A stretch of 46,464 nt of DNA, taken from NCBI GenBank assembly GCA_028713415.1, contig JAQTOI010000005.1, positions 1 to 46,464 on the forward strand. The letters are read 5' to 3'. This DNA is from Candidatus Omnitrophota bacterium. GTDB lineage: Bacteria; Omnitrophota; Gorgyraeia; Duberdicusellales; 4484-171. Shown here piece after piece: positions 1 to 9,137 of the stretch; position 1 is the stretch's first letter, and each line of letters starts with the position of its first letter. The position numbers and the translations under genes are program-made. Below the pieces are notes generated by a model. The model was not told the origin of the DNA, did no database searches, and worked only from the letters and a program-made list of their open reading frames with translations.

Positions 1-118
1 CCTCTATTTTTATGCGGCAGTCAGACTGGATAAAATCAGGCACATTCCAGGTGCAGTTTTCCACGATCGCGGATACACCGGTGCATTCAGTTATGGGTAT
101 CCAGGTGCCGGTGCCTCA
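1..118 (-). other. In-frame continuation of the giant repeat protein beyond a TGA
   Basis: Downstream of the TGA (116-118) the same reading frame stays open to base 1. It encodes GTGTWIPITEC, then NCTWNVPDF, then CRIKIE. These strands match the second half of the other Ig-like repeats (compare 'CSYAWTVPANY' and 'KIRVSI' in an earlier repeat). The stop therefore falls in the middle of a domain. It may be a nonsense mutation, a sequencing error or readthrough. Other genes here use TGA as a normal stop, so a changed genetic code is unlikely. Confidence 0.75.
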
Positions 119-3100
119 GAGATTGGTATAGTAAAGATTGGCGGTTTGTATTTCACCGAATCTGGTCCAGTTTATTTGGTATGAAGTTCCTACATAAGCG
201 ACTACTCCTGTCCCATTGGGCGCATCCACCCGCAAGTCGCCCTTTACGGTGAAGTTGGAGTTTGAGAAGTCCCTGGTATAACTGCCCCAGAAAGTATCAT
301 TTTCCACTACCAGTATCCTTGCTTTGTTAGCAGAAAGATTAGCGCTGGCAAGTATGGGCCAGGGCCAGGTGCCGTTTCCGGCTGAGCCGATGGAAATATT
401 TTCAGCGATCTGCGTTTTATTATTCGCTTCCTCGTTAGGATAATTATAGTAATACCAGATGTTCACGCCTTTCATCGGGCCGGAGTAAGTCCAGTTTATA
501 GGATAAGTAGTGCCGGACTTCCAGGTTTCGCCTCCGTTAGGGTCTTTAACCGTAATATTTCCGTGCACGGTAAACGCAGGGGCCGATTCATTATAATTGT
601 TCGCATTCGCAGTTGAAGCTACTCTGACTTTAAAATTGAGCGATTGAGTATCATCAGGCGCTTTCCAGCTGGAATAATTTCCGTTATTGGCGGCGGTAGC
701 AGAAATAGGCAGCCAGGCACTGCCATTATAATAGGTAAGATTAACCTGCGGCAGGTTTGTCGCGCCCAGGGTTGTCCAGTTAATCGGAACGGTATTGTTG
801 GCGATAACTACTTCATTTTCCGGATGAAGAATACTGAATTGTTCTAAGGTGGTAAAATTGCCGGTAGTGTAATTAACCCGAGAATCCGCCGACGAGTTGA
901 CATGGATCACGGTTGTATTGCTGACCACATCACAGTTATTGGGGTTCCAGTAAGTATAAATACCTGCGCCTTCTCCGGGGGCTGCGCTGGTGTTGATCGC
1001 AGTCCAGGGCGGCACTCCGGTAGTCGAATAATAAATACGCAAAAGGCCGGTAACATTTTTAGCCGTCCATTCTATTGGGATGGAGGTGTCCTTGATCGTG
1101 ACATTAGCGTCAGCCGCCGGAGACGTAACGATTACTTTTCCGATAATCTCAAAAGGGTCAGAGGTGCCGTTAATAAAATCTGTGGGGCTGATACCCGAAG
1201 AGTTATCCACTATCTTTATCCTGGCAGCGGGGCTGCCGGAAGTGATCCTCTGGGGGACGTTGGTCCAGTTATAAACGCCCAGATTCGCGTCCACAAAACG
1301 GGCGATCTCATATGGATAGCCTCCTTCGCCGTTGGCTATATCGTAAAGTATATCCACGTAAGTTATTTTATTTCCGGTAATCGTCCAATTGATCAAATTT
1401 GTATAATTATTGGTCACCCTGAGCACGTGCGTGGAATTAGGGCTAAGCACGGTGATTTTTGGCCTTATCGCGAAGAGTTCAGATTCATTATTGACCGTCG
1501 GGTCATTTTTTGAAGTGATATTGAGCTTACAGGTTTCGGATTTAGTATTATTGACAATCCAGTCATAATAAATATTTGTGGCACGAATAGGCCCGGTAGT
1601 TGTGTTATTGGTGATAGTGTACCAGGTTGTACCGTCATTGAGCCTGATGCTTACATTGCCTACGGTGCCGTTAGTCTCGAAGCTAATATCGGGGGTAGTC
1701 CCGTTAATCAAGGCTACGGTTGAAGCATTAGGCCAGATTACCTTTATTTTTCCCTTGATTGCAAAATTAGACGAATTAGACGCATTCGAAAGGGCCTGCA
1801 TCGCAGAATTATTGGCCTCAATACGGATAAAATTGGTACTGGCGATATTATCCGGAACCTGCCACATATCCCAGCCGTTTCCGTTGGCGGCATCAGTTTT
1901 TATAGAATAAACACCGGTCTGGTTTACGTAGCTTATGTTCACAAAATCAATGGTTCCATTGGTAGTCCAGTTAAGCGAAGGGTAACTATCAACAATCAAC
2001 GTTCCGGGATTTTGCATGATGAATTTTCCTTTAACTGTGAATTCAGGTGAAATATTGTAATTGTCGTTGTCTTCTACGCGCTCTATTTTCACTCTTACTT
2101 TATCGCCGATAGTATTGTTAACTTTCCATAAATAGCTATAATCGTCAAAGTCTATATTCGAAGCGAATTTAATCCAGGGGCCACTGTTATTGCTATAAGA
2201 TAGGTTAAGGTCCCCTATATCACCGGTGCCGGTCCAGTTAATGGCGTACTCTTCGCCCACGATAAAAACCGAAGAAGCGTTAGGCTGGGTGACGTTTAGG
2301 ATACCCCTGATATAAAATGTGTTATTGGATTCATCATAAACCTGCGAGTCAGAAGTGAATATCCCAATGCTTGCATTAGAAGTCAAGGGCACGCCGGCGG
2401 AGGTTGACCAGTTATAATAAGGCAGGTTCCTGTTTACGCCTACTTCAATAGTTTCATTAGAAGCACCCCAGTTATCCGTGGTGTAGCGCAGCTCTAATGT
2501 GCCTATGTCTCCTGAGTAATTCCAGTATATGTGGTTGGTCTGTCCCACGTAGAAAACTTCTGTGCCGTCATTCGGGTAGAAAACCTCTACTTTGCCTTTT
2601 ACGAAAAACTGGTCAGAAGTATCGTTGACATTATTCGGGTCATCCATAAGCTCAACTTTTATCTTGCCCGTCGCAGTTATAGAAGCGTTAACCGGATTCC
2701 AGGGCCAGCTTTCAGTAAGTTCATCGACAGTCAGGTTATTCTTGAGCACCAAATCAAAAGTTGAACCGTCAGAAGCAAATTTAATCGAAACATTTTTATT
2801 GTACATATCTGCGTCGGTGTTGAAAATAATAGGGAGAGAGCTGTTTATTCTTACAATTTGGTTTTCATAAGGGTTGGTTACTGTGATATTGCTACGCACT
2901 TTAAATCCGGGAGAATCATCATAGGGAAGATTGGTGCAGCTTCCGTTTGCTACCCTGATATAAGAATTATTTACCGCCGGATTAACGGTAGTGTTGCCTT
3001 CGGGGATAGTCCATATCCTTGAAAAACTAGTCTCGCCTGCAGTATTATTTACGCCCAAATCAAGCCAGTTGGCGCCGTTGTTGCTGGAATAACACACGCA

Positions 3101-5833
3101 TGATGAAGGAAAGCTGCCGGACATGTTCCAGCTTATATTCATGTCATCGCCCACGCGATAGGTACCTGCTACAGGCTTGGTCACGGTTACAAAGGCGGAG
3201 GTATTAAAGGGCAGCGACTCGTTAAAAACCTGCAGCGCCTCCGGCTGAACGCTTGAAATATTTATCTTCAAATTGCTTCCCACGTCATCACCCGATAACG
3301 TCCAGTTGTAATAGCAGTGAGAATAGGTTGCGTAATTAGCGCAGATTCCGGTGGTATTATTGACTATTGGATGCAGGATGCCGTCGGCTTGAAAATAATA
3401 GCTTATGTTTACGCGGCCGGCCGATGTCGAATAAGGCGCGGTCCAGTTGCCGTAGCGTGTCCAATTAATCGTTCCGTTGGTATTGGCATACCAGACATCA
3501 GTGGTGTTCGGCCAATTCAGCTTTAATCCCCCTTTAATGGTAAAGTTAGAGGTAGAGTTGTCCGTAATATTTGCGGAATCGCCAACCGCATAGACTTTCA
3601 CTTTTAATTGATCGCTGCTATTGTACCAGATCGGATTCCAGAGGTAGCCGCACTTCCAGCTTCTATCAGCTGTCTGATAGGTGCAGTTTCCTGTTTCATT
3701 GATGTTACTTTTGATGACCTTATCGTAAGCTCCTCCGTTGTTAGTAGAAAGGTTGATATTAAAACGCGAAAGAGCGCTGTAATTACCAAAATGCGTCCAG
3801 TTTATCACTTTATTCGTATCTGTGACATTCCAGGCTTCTTCGCCCACCGGAGAGGTTAAATCCAGGCTTCCGGTAATCGAAAAAACTCCTGCAGTTGAAT
3901 CATTAACCGGTGTAGGGTAATTATCGTTAATGGAAACCCTGATTTTTTTATTTCCGCTATAATTCGCAGGCACTGTCCAGGCATAGGAGCAGATATCATC
4001 ATACTGGTCGCAGGTTACGTTTGCCTGGTCCTGGCCTAAAGGCGAAGCTACAGTAGTCCAGGCACTTCCGTTATAAAGCTCTATTTTAAAGTTAGTATAA
4101 TTAAAATTACCGGTCTTATCCCACTGGATATTTTCCTTCTGGCCTATATAGACAGTTTCTCCTCCGTCTGGATAGGTTAAATCAATGCTGCCATTAATGC
4201 TAAAATTGCCATTGCCGATATCCCAGTTGCGCGTACTCTGGTTAGTCGTTAACCAGCTAAACATCGAAGTATCCACAATCGCAACGCGCAAGGTTCCATT
4301 GATAGGGTTAGTCGTATTATTTACAATATTAGCGATGGGCCAGTTGTAGCTGCCGCTATTGGCGTCTCCAACGCTTACATTGGTAATATCTGTGGTATAA
4401 CCGGCAATCACGTTGCAGTTATTCTTACACAGCCTCAGGTTAAAGGTATGGTTTTTACTTGAGTCCGCATTCTGCCAGGAAATAGTCTGGACCTGGCCCA
4501 CAGTTTTATTGTCTGTGCTTCCTGCGCCATTGGGCGTAATCACATCCAAAGGCTGAAATTCCATGACATTGTAGTCAAATAGCAGGACAGATTGAACGGT
4601 GGCAGTGCTTCGCCATCTTTCAAAGGTTACGTTCACATCCGTTCCGGTTTGGCTAAGATAGCCGACGGTCCAGGTGTCTTCGCTCTCATCAGTCGCATTT
4701 CTTGAAGTTTCATTTCTAACTTCTTGAGAATAGGTGAGAAAAGTTCGGTTTAACACCCACTGCGGCGAAATTGTCACATTAGTTATATTGCTGTAAGCTA
4801 AAGCTGTCACGTTAATCCTTGAGCCAGTCCCAATTTCAGCCAGAGGCTGATTCTGGAACTCGGCTAAATACCAATAAATCGTAACGCTATCGGTAGTATT
4901 CCAACGCTGAAAGGTTATATTATTGGGGCTGGCCAGGTAGCCTCTAACATAGTAAGCCGCTTCAATGCCGTTTACATTTGCGCCTGGCATGGTATAAAAA
5001 ACCAAAAGGGTTTTGTTCATATCAGTCACTGAAACTGATGCATTCACTGACTTGCCGGAAAGTAAGGAAACGTTTTTAGCAACATTCACATCGCGGTCAA
5101 ACGTCACAATGTAATAGGCTAATTCATTATTATAGCCGCCGGTAACTTCTGAGCGTCTAAGCTCAAACTTTTCGTCTGTGGTTAAATTAATCGCGAAGAT
5201 ATTCATCTCATCACCGCTAGAAGACTGCGTAGGAGACCTCCAGGAAAGAAAAGGAAGAGAACGGTTTAAAGCAATAGTTTGCGGCAGGGTAATATTCTTA
5301 CTGGTCTTGCTTTCCGGCATAATCGTTGTGCCGCTTTGGACACTTACCCCGGGCGCAGGCAATAACTCCACTACCTGATAGTTAACGTCTATGGCCGTAG
5401 TCGAGACAAAACGGGCGAATAAAAGGTTGTTCTCGTCATCAATGGTTGCCATAATGTCGCCGTAGGTGCGCTCATCATCAGCGTGCCTTCTAGAAATCGT
5501 TATAAATGAAGTGCTTATATTCAGGCCTTCTCCGCCCAATAAACTACTTATATCTGTCGTATTTGTTTCTGTGCCTATAGGCAGGCTATAATTCCCCCTG
5601 ATCACCCTTTTCACCTGATAGCTTGAAGCCTCCTGAGTGAATAAAAACGCGCTAAAAGAAACTCCTGCAATCACAAAAAGCGCTAAAAATATTTTTTTAT
5701 TTTGATGAGCTGAGTCGAAAGTAGATGAAATTGTTCGGCGGGACAAAAGGCTAATCTCTGTAATCTTTCCCCTAATCTCCGTAATCAATCTCTTGTATCT
5801 TTGGAAAGCTTTATTTTTAATTCGTTTCCACAT
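116..5833 (-). CDS. Giant membrane-anchored Ig-like repeat surface protein
   Basis: A 1905-residue protein with a basic N-terminus and one hydrophobic segment at about residues 47-66, so it is probably membrane-anchored and exported. Residues ~70-430 hold three looser repeats with Y/WxVxE-type strands (YQVVE, WYLAEF, YNVMEF). From ~430 to the end there are about 15 repeats of ~95-105 residues, each opening with a hydrophobic-xPNGGE-like strand and an 'INWT' or 'ISW' strand. This resembles the Ser-Thr-rich/Kre9-type (PF10342-like) beta-sandwich repeat. Asn, Ser and Thr are extremely abundant, with many NxS/T sequons. The start is the ATG at 5831-5833; no clear Shine-Dalgarno is visible. It lies 30 bp after a small exported protein, probably in one transcript. 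It ends at a TGA after YYTNL, but the same frame continues to the window edge. It is probably a cell-surface or adhesive protein; the exact role is unknown. Confidence 0.85.
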   Translation of the reverse strand: MWKRIKNKAFQRYKRLITEIRGKITEISLLSRRTISSTFDSAHQNKKIFLALFVIAGVSFSAFLFTQEASSYQVKRVIRGNYSLPIGTETNTTDISSLLGGEGLNISTSFITISRRHADDERTYGDIMATIDDENNLLFARFVSTTAIDVNYQVVELLPAPGVSVQSGTTIMPESKTSKNITLPQTIALNRSLPFLSWRSPTQSSSGDEMNIFAINLTTDEKFELRRSEVTGGYNNELAYYIVTFDRDVNVAKNVSLLSGKSVNASVSVTDMNKTLLVFYTMPGANVNGIEAAYYVRGYLASPNNITFQRWNTTDSVTIYWYLAEFQNQPLAEIGTGSRINVTALAYSNITNVTISPQWVLNRTFLTYSQEVRNETSRNATDESEDTWTVGYLSQTGTDVNVTFERWRSTATVQSVLLFDYNVMEFQPLDVITPNGAGSTDNKTVGQVQTISWQNADSSKNHTFNLRLCKNNCNVIAGYTTDITNVSVGDANSGSYNWPIANIVNNTTNPINGTLRVAIVDTSMFSWLTTNQSTRNWDIGNGNFSINGSIDLTYPDGGETVYIGQKENIQWDKTGNFNYTNFKIELYNGSAWTTVASPLGQDQANVTCDQYDDICSYAWTVPANYSGNKKIRVSINDNYPTPVNDSTAGVFSITGSLDLTSPVGEEAWNVTDTNKVINWTHFGNYSALSRFNINLSTNNGGAYDKVIKSNINETGNCTYQTADRSWKCGYLWNPIWYNSSDQLKVKVYAVGDSANITDNSTSNFTIKGGLKLNWPNTTDVWYANTNGTINWTRYGNWTAPYSTSAGRVNISYYFQADGILHPIVNNTTGICANYATYSHCYYNWTLSGDDVGSNLKINISSVQPEALQVFNESLPFNTSAFVTVTKPVAGTYRVGDDMNISWNMSGSFPSSCVCYSSNNGANWLDLGVNNTAGETSFSRIWTIPEGNTTVNPAVNNSYIRVANGSCTNLPYDDSPGFKVRSNITVTNPYENQIVRINSSLPIIFNTDADMYNKNVSIKFASDGSTFDLVLKNNLTVDELTESWPWNPVNASITATGKIKVELMDDPNNVNDTSDQFFVKGKVEVFYPNDGTEVFYVGQTNHIYWNYSGDIGTLELRYTTDNWGASNETIEVGVNRNLPYYNWSTSAGVPLTSNASIGIFTSDSQVYDESNNTFYIRGILNVTQPNASSVFIVGEEYAINWTGTGDIGDLNLSYSNNSGPWIKFASNIDFDDYSYLWKVNNTIGDKVRVKIERVEDNDNYNISPEFTVKGKFIMQNPGTLIVDSYPSLNWTTNGTIDFVNISYVNQTGVYSIKTDAANGNGWDMWQVPDNIASTNFIRIEANNSAMQALSNASNSSNFAIKGKIKVIWPNASTVALINGTTPDISFETNGTVGNVSIRLNDGTTWYTITNNTTTGPIRATNIYYDWIVNNTKSETCKLNITSKNDPTVNNESELFAIRPKITVLSPNSTHVLRVTNNYTNLINWTITGNKITYVDILYDIANGEGGYPYEIARFVDANLGVYNWTNVPQRITSGSPAARIKIVDNSSGISPTDFINGTSDPFEIIGKVIVTSPAADANVTIKDTSIPIEWTAKNVTGLLRIYYSTTGVPPWTAINTSAAPGEGAGIYTYWNPNNCDVVSNTTVIHVNSSADSRVNYTTGNFTTLEQFSILHPENEVVIANNTVPINWTTLGATNLPQVNLTYYNGSAWLPISATAANNGNYSSWKAPDDTQSLNFKVRVASTANANNYNESAPAFTVHGNITVKDPNGGETWKSGTTYPINWTYSGPMKGVNIWYYYNYPNEEANNKTQIAENISIGSAGNGTWPWPILASANLSANKARILVVENDTFWGSYTRDFSNSNFTVKGDLRVDAPNGTGVVAYVGTSYQINWTRFGEIQTANLYYTNL

Positions 5834-5863
5834 TCTACATGCAATAATTTGTTATCTTAATTA

Positions 5864-6322
5864 TCAATACCCGCTCTTTAAACTTTCGCCTGAATCTTGC
5901 TCCTGGGCCGTTGGGGGCGTGCGCGTTGATGGACGCACAAAAATAATGGCTTTGGCAACGCGCGTGATTTTTGTGCCGTCAGGAGTATCTTCGCTTGCCT
6001 CTTCATACTGAATGCTCACCGTATCTCCCGGCTGTATCTGGCTTAAGCTTTGCAGGTGCTGCAAAACCATATTTTTGCCAAAAGGGAGCAGTATCTCATC
6101 TTCGGAAGTCCCGCTTGAAGCATACACTATGGCAATGCGGTCTTTTCCTATCCAGGTTACCTCACCTTGTATTTCTTTCATTTTGCTGGTGCGCTTTGTT
6201 TTAGTTTCCTGCGTGAGGGGGCTTTGAGCAAAGCATAATCCAGTAAGTACGCATAGCGCAACAAATACGAAACAAACTGCTATACACACTCTATCGACTC
6301 TAATACATATATTAGCTAACAT
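5864..6322 (-). CDS. Small exported protein, unknown function
   Basis: A 152-residue protein. Residues ~10-33 form a hydrophobic signal peptide ending LCFAQ, so it is probably periplasmic. The mature part has a compact predicted beta fold (EIQGEVTWIGKDRIAIVY, then a KNMVLQHLQSLSQIQPGDTV stretch) and a Pro/Thr/Gln-rich C-terminal tail. The 'QPGDTVSIQYEE' stretch resembles small OB-like or barrel modules, but I cannot assign a family. A G-rich Shine-Dalgarno (GGGGGG) lies just upstream of the ATG at 6320-6322. It ends in tandem TGA-TAA stops 30 bp before the giant repeat protein, suggesting a two-gene operon and a possible accessory role. Confidence 0.8.
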   Translation of the reverse strand: MLANICIRVDRVCIAVCFVFVALCVLTGLCFAQSPLTQETKTKRTSKMKEIQGEVTWIGKDRIAIVYASSGTSEDEILLPFGKNMVLQHLQSLSQIQPGDTVSIQYEEASEDTPDGTKITRVAKAIIFVRPSTRTPPTAQEQDSGESLKSGY

Positions 6323-6376
6323 ATCCCCCCTTAATTAATTCAACTCGCCGGCTTACATGCCCGCTACACAAATCTA

Positions 6377-6721
6377 TTAACCCAAATCTTCTTTTATCCT
6401 TAAAATCCCGGCTTTTAGGCCGGTGATGTCCTCTTTGGCGACTTTCAGGATTCGCTTTAGGTTCACCCCGAAATACTCATGAATCAAGATGTCCCGCATA
6501 CCAGCAATCTGTTTCCACGGTACATCCGGATACCGAATGCGAAATTCTTCTGGAATATTTTTAACGGCCTCACCAATAATTTCTAAACGCCGGAAAACGG
6601 CATCTTGAAGCTGGGTATTTTTATAAAAATCATCGTCTGTCCTTAACTCTGCCATGTATTCCTGTATTTTCATCACGGCTTCAAGAATATCTTCGATATA
6701 TACCCTTACGTCTCTTTTCAT
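6377..6721 (-). CDS. hepT: HepT-like HEPN toxin (DUF86)
   Basis: A 114-residue all-alpha protein of the DUF86/HepT HEPN family. The family RNase signature Rx4HxY is visible as R76-DILI-H81-E-Y83. In studied pairs HepT is an RNase toxin, and the partner MNT enzyme neutralises it by AMPylating the signature Tyr. The length is normal for the family and all signature residues are present, so it looks intact. Its ATG overlaps the stop of the upstream nucleotidyltransferase by 4 bp (ATGA), giving translational coupling in the canonical antitoxin-then-toxin order. Confidence 0.9.
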   Translation of the reverse strand: MKRDVRVYIEDILEAVMKIQEYMAELRTDDDFYKNTQLQDAVFRRLEIIGEAVKNIPEEFRIRYPDVPWKQIAGMRDILIHEYFGVNLKRILKVAKEDITGLKAGILRIKEDLG

Positions 6722-7023
6722 AAAAGTACAACCTGTTCCTGTAAAATTCTTTCCCTAAGAATAGGCTTTAAGGTGTCGTATTCCACCAGATCCACTTTTC
6801 TGCCTAATGCCTCTTCTATTTTTTGCTTCAGCCCTACAAAATCGAGCAGGCTGATATCTGCTCCGATATCCACCAAAATGTCGATATCACTATCCTGCTT
6901 CATTTCACCTCGAACATATGAGCCGAAGAGAGCTACCCTTTTAACCTTATAATCTTTCAAAATCGCAAGCACTTTCTCTTTTATTTCCTCAATATTTTTT
7001 TCCATAGTTTTTTTTGTGATCAT
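6718..7023 (-). CDS. mntA: MntA-like minimal nucleotidyltransferase antitoxin
   Basis: About 101 residues, from the ATG at 7021-7023. I prefer this start to the longer frame beginning at 7077 because an AAGGGG Shine-Dalgarno lies ~11 nt upstream and the family fold begins just after it. The signature GSx10DxD is exact: G34-S35, then D46 and D48, with a third carboxylate at D78 in KVDLV. In characterised pairs this enzyme transfers AMP to the HepT toxin Tyr and so detoxifies it. It is coupled to hepT by a 4-bp overlap. The pair sits beside a repeat-rich spacer, as often seen for mobile toxin-antitoxin modules. Confidence 0.9.
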   Translation of the reverse strand: MITKKTMEKNIEEIKEKVLAILKDYKVKRVALFGSYVRGEMKQDSDIDILVDIGADISLLDFVGLKQKIEEALGRKVDLVEYDTLKPILRERILQEQVVLL

Positions 7024-7068
7024 GTTTTTGATATCCCCTTGTGCATCAACCTTATCCCGCTCGTCCGC

Positions 7069-7318
7069 TGGCCTCATTAGCCGAGATGCTGTGGCTTATT
7101 ATACTTTTCCCGCTTCATCAAAAGCGGGAAAAGTATCTGCTCATTCGTAAATTTACCCGAAGCTCGTCGGGATAATTCGGCAACGCATTTTTCCGGCGGC
7201 TTCGCCTTGGAAAAATGCTGCCTCATTAAATAAAAATCCCAGGCGAAAATGCCTGGGATGAATAGCCGGTTAGAGCGCTGCCCCATTAAAGAAAAACCAC
7301 GCTCTTTCTTAAAAAAGT
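7069..7318. repeat. Cluster of hairpin modules, each flanked by a TTAATGAGGCAGC-like phrase
   Basis: Three strong inverted repeats lie in ~160 bp: 7101-7136 (15-bp perfect stem, 6-nt loop), 7185-7218 (10-bp stem with an inner GGCG/CGCC) and 7236-7259 (9-bp stem). A weaker pairing joins 7272-7277 with 7310-7315. The phrase gcTGCCTCATTAA (plus strand) recurs in variant form at about 7070, 7138, 7218 and 7278, separating the stems. This looks like a multi-unit palindromic element, possibly REP-like. Confidence 0.75.
7236..7259 (-). terminator. Possible intrinsic terminator
   Basis: Read on the minus strand, a 9-bp stem (ATCCCAGGC/GCCTGGGAT, 6-nt loop) is followed by TTTTTATTT, the shape of a rho-independent terminator. 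No minus-strand gene lies immediately upstream, so it may simply be one unit of the surrounding hairpin cluster. Confidence 0.4.
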
Positions 7319-7418
7319 ACTTTAAAATATATAAAGGACAAAAAACAAGGAAAAGTACAAAGAAATAAAAGACCAAGCATCCCCCCTTTTTTTTGGTGGT
7401 CTGCTGGAACAACAAAGA

Positions 7419-7748
7419 TGCCGCTCTTATATATAATAGTTAAATTTAAATACAGGTATTATTTTATATTATAATGAGTGAATTGCAAGGTTTTTTAACA
7501 AATTTTAATAAATTATCGCGCTAAGCCTTGCCGGTGCCGCAAAATCGCAAAAATAGAAGGCATTGAAAGGATGATAGGTTGCGTAGCTCGAATCGTCTTG
7601 CGGTTATCGTCTTTCGTAATAAAAATTTTATAACCACTATAGCCGTTCAACGCTTAACGTTTCCAGATACGCAACCGTTTACCGTATCACAATAATTTTG
7701 TGAGGTTTTACGGCCCAAAAAAATTCTTATCAAACCAAGCCCTTTTGG
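7419..7748. other. Divergent intergenic spacer
   Basis: There is no credible gene here. The region is AT-rich at 7430-7520. It contains one long-range inverted pair (GGTTGCGTA at 7577-7585 and TACGCAACC at 7668-7676), which may be the arms of another dispersed element. It separates the minus-strand toxin-antitoxin side from the plus-strand glycosyltransferase. Confidence 0.5.
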
Positions 7749-7754
7749 TATAAT
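7749..7754 (+). promoter_or_regulatory. Consensus -10 box (TATAAT) close to the GT9 start codon
   Basis: A perfect TATAAT sits 11 nt before the ATG at 7766. The -35 region is weak (TCTTAT/CTTATC around 7725-7731). Transcription would start at about 7760, leaving only ~5 nt of leader and no Shine-Dalgarno, so the mRNA may be nearly leaderless. Confidence 0.5.
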
Positions 7755-7765
7755 GTACCTACTTT

Positions 7766-9016
7766 ATGCGCATAAATACCATCCGCTGGCTGGATAAACG
7801 ACTGGGTGCGCCTTTATGTTTTACGCTAACGCTTCAAAGAAAAATAAAGGATATTTTTGGGCTGCCTGGTTCCAGAGAATTAAAAACCAACCCTCGAATC
7901 CTCTTTATTAAATTAAGCGAGCAGGGCTCTACTATCCTGGCATTACCCGCTATAGAAAGAGCAACTGAACTAGCGGGAAAAGATAATTTGTATTTTCTGG
8001 TTTTCAAAGAAAACCGCCCTATTCTCGACCTCCTTGAGGTTATACCTCCGAGAAACACAATCGAAATTGATACGCGAAATTTCTGGATATTTCTTCTTTC
8101 CTTCCTTAAAGCAGTTAGCCGCATACGCAAAGAGCGTATCGATGCCTGCCTGGATATGGAATTTTTCTCCCGCGGTTCGGCGATACTTTCTTATCTTTCA
8201 GGCGCAAAAGTAAGAGTCGGCCTGCATTCGTTTACCGGGGGGCCGTACCGGGGAGATTTATTAACCCACAGGCTCCTCTATAATCCTTACCTTCATACGA
8301 AGATTTTTTTCTTAAGCGAAGTAGAAGCTTTAAAGATCACCCCGCCAAAAGAGGGCCCCCTGAGCCTTCAAATCCCCGCTCCGCAGGAAGAACATTTTTC
8401 TTTTAACCCTTCTGCGGCCGAGATGCGCGCACTTCTCGATAAATTAGAAAAACTAAAAAAAGGAAAGCTTTCAAAACCGGTTATTATTTTTAATCCAAAT
8501 ACTTCCGACCTTTTGCCTCTGCGCAGGTGGCCTGAAGAAAATTTTATTAATCTGGGGAAGAAAATCCTTAAAGACAACCCACAGGCCACCATATTGATGA
8601 CCGGGACTTTAAAAGAAAAAGAAAGAACAGATTTTATCGCCGAAAAAATTCCCGGAGCGCTGTCTCTGGCAGGACAAACGTCACTTGGCGAATTGCTCAC
8701 TTTGTATTGTGTTGCCGACATCTTAATAACCAACGACTCAGGGCCGGCGCATTTTTCCTGCCTTACTCCAGTCAAAGCAATAATCCTTTTTGGCCCTGAA
8801 ACCCCTCTGCTTTATGGGCCTCTTTGCCGCAACAAAGAAGTTATAGCTTCTCCTTTGGCCTGCAGCCCGTGCATAAATGTTTACAACCAGAGACACTCTT
8901 CATGCAAAACGGGATTATGCCTTAAAAATATCACCGTGGAAGAAGTTTACGCGAAGATAAAAAGCCTTTTAATGAAGGAAGAATTTTCCAATGAGGCTGT
9001 CGGAGAACGGGGCTAA
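7766..9016 (+). CDS. Glycosyltransferase family 9 (heptosyltransferase-like)
   Basis: A 416-residue GT-B enzyme of the ADP-heptose:LPS heptosyltransferase type (GT9), and the only convincing plus-strand gene here. The N-terminal domain contains RILFIKLSEQGSTILALPAI, a variant of the family's GD..ltlP nucleotide-sugar region. The C-terminal domain has IIFNPNTSDLLPLRRWP and the donor-site signature TNDSGPAH near residue 330. The C-terminus has a Cys cluster (CSPCIN, SSCKTGLCL) typical of a subgroup of these proteins. It probably adds a sugar to lipid A core or a related envelope glycan at the cytoplasmic face. The start is the ATG at 7766 because the RWLDKRLGAPLCF lead-in looks family-like, although no Shine-Dalgarno is present. 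Confidence 0.88.
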   Translation: MRINTIRWLDKRLGAPLCFTLTLQRKIKDIFGLPGSRELKTNPRILFIKLSEQGSTILALPAIERATELAGKDNLYFLVFKENRPILDLLEVIPPRNTIEIDTRNFWIFLLSFLKAVSRIRKERIDACLDMEFFSRGSAILSYLSGAKVRVGLHSFTGGPYRGDLLTHRLLYNPYLHTKIFFLSEVEALKITPPKEGPLSLQIPAPQEEHFSFNPSAAEMRALLDKLEKLKKGKLSKPVIIFNPNTSDLLPLRRWPEENFINLGKKILKDNPQATILMTGTLKEKERTDFIAEKIPGALSLAGQTSLGELLTLYCVADILITNDSGPAHFSCLTPVKAIILFGPETPLLYGPLCRNKEVIASPLACSPCINVYNQRHSSCKTGLCLKNITVEEVYAKIKSLLMKEEFSNEAVGERG

Positions 9017-9137
9017 AAAAGTTGCTTGAATACACTGTAAAATCTTAAGCTTTCCCATTAATCTGTTTAATCCTACCTGTCGTGCACAACTTCACAATAA
9101 TAGTAACGGGTTAAGGTTACGTCATTCGTCAGTTTTT

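Noticed and set aside
116-118. Recoding of TGA as an amino acid throughout
   Set aside because: Other genes here end normally at TGA (for example mntA and the GspC-like gene, each in a 4-bp ATGA overlap), so the code is standard.
7077-7415. 112-codon open frame on the minus strand
   Set aside because: It runs through the hairpin cluster; the protein mirrors the repeated phrase (LMGQRSNR, LMRQHFSK) and has no recognisable fold or good start.
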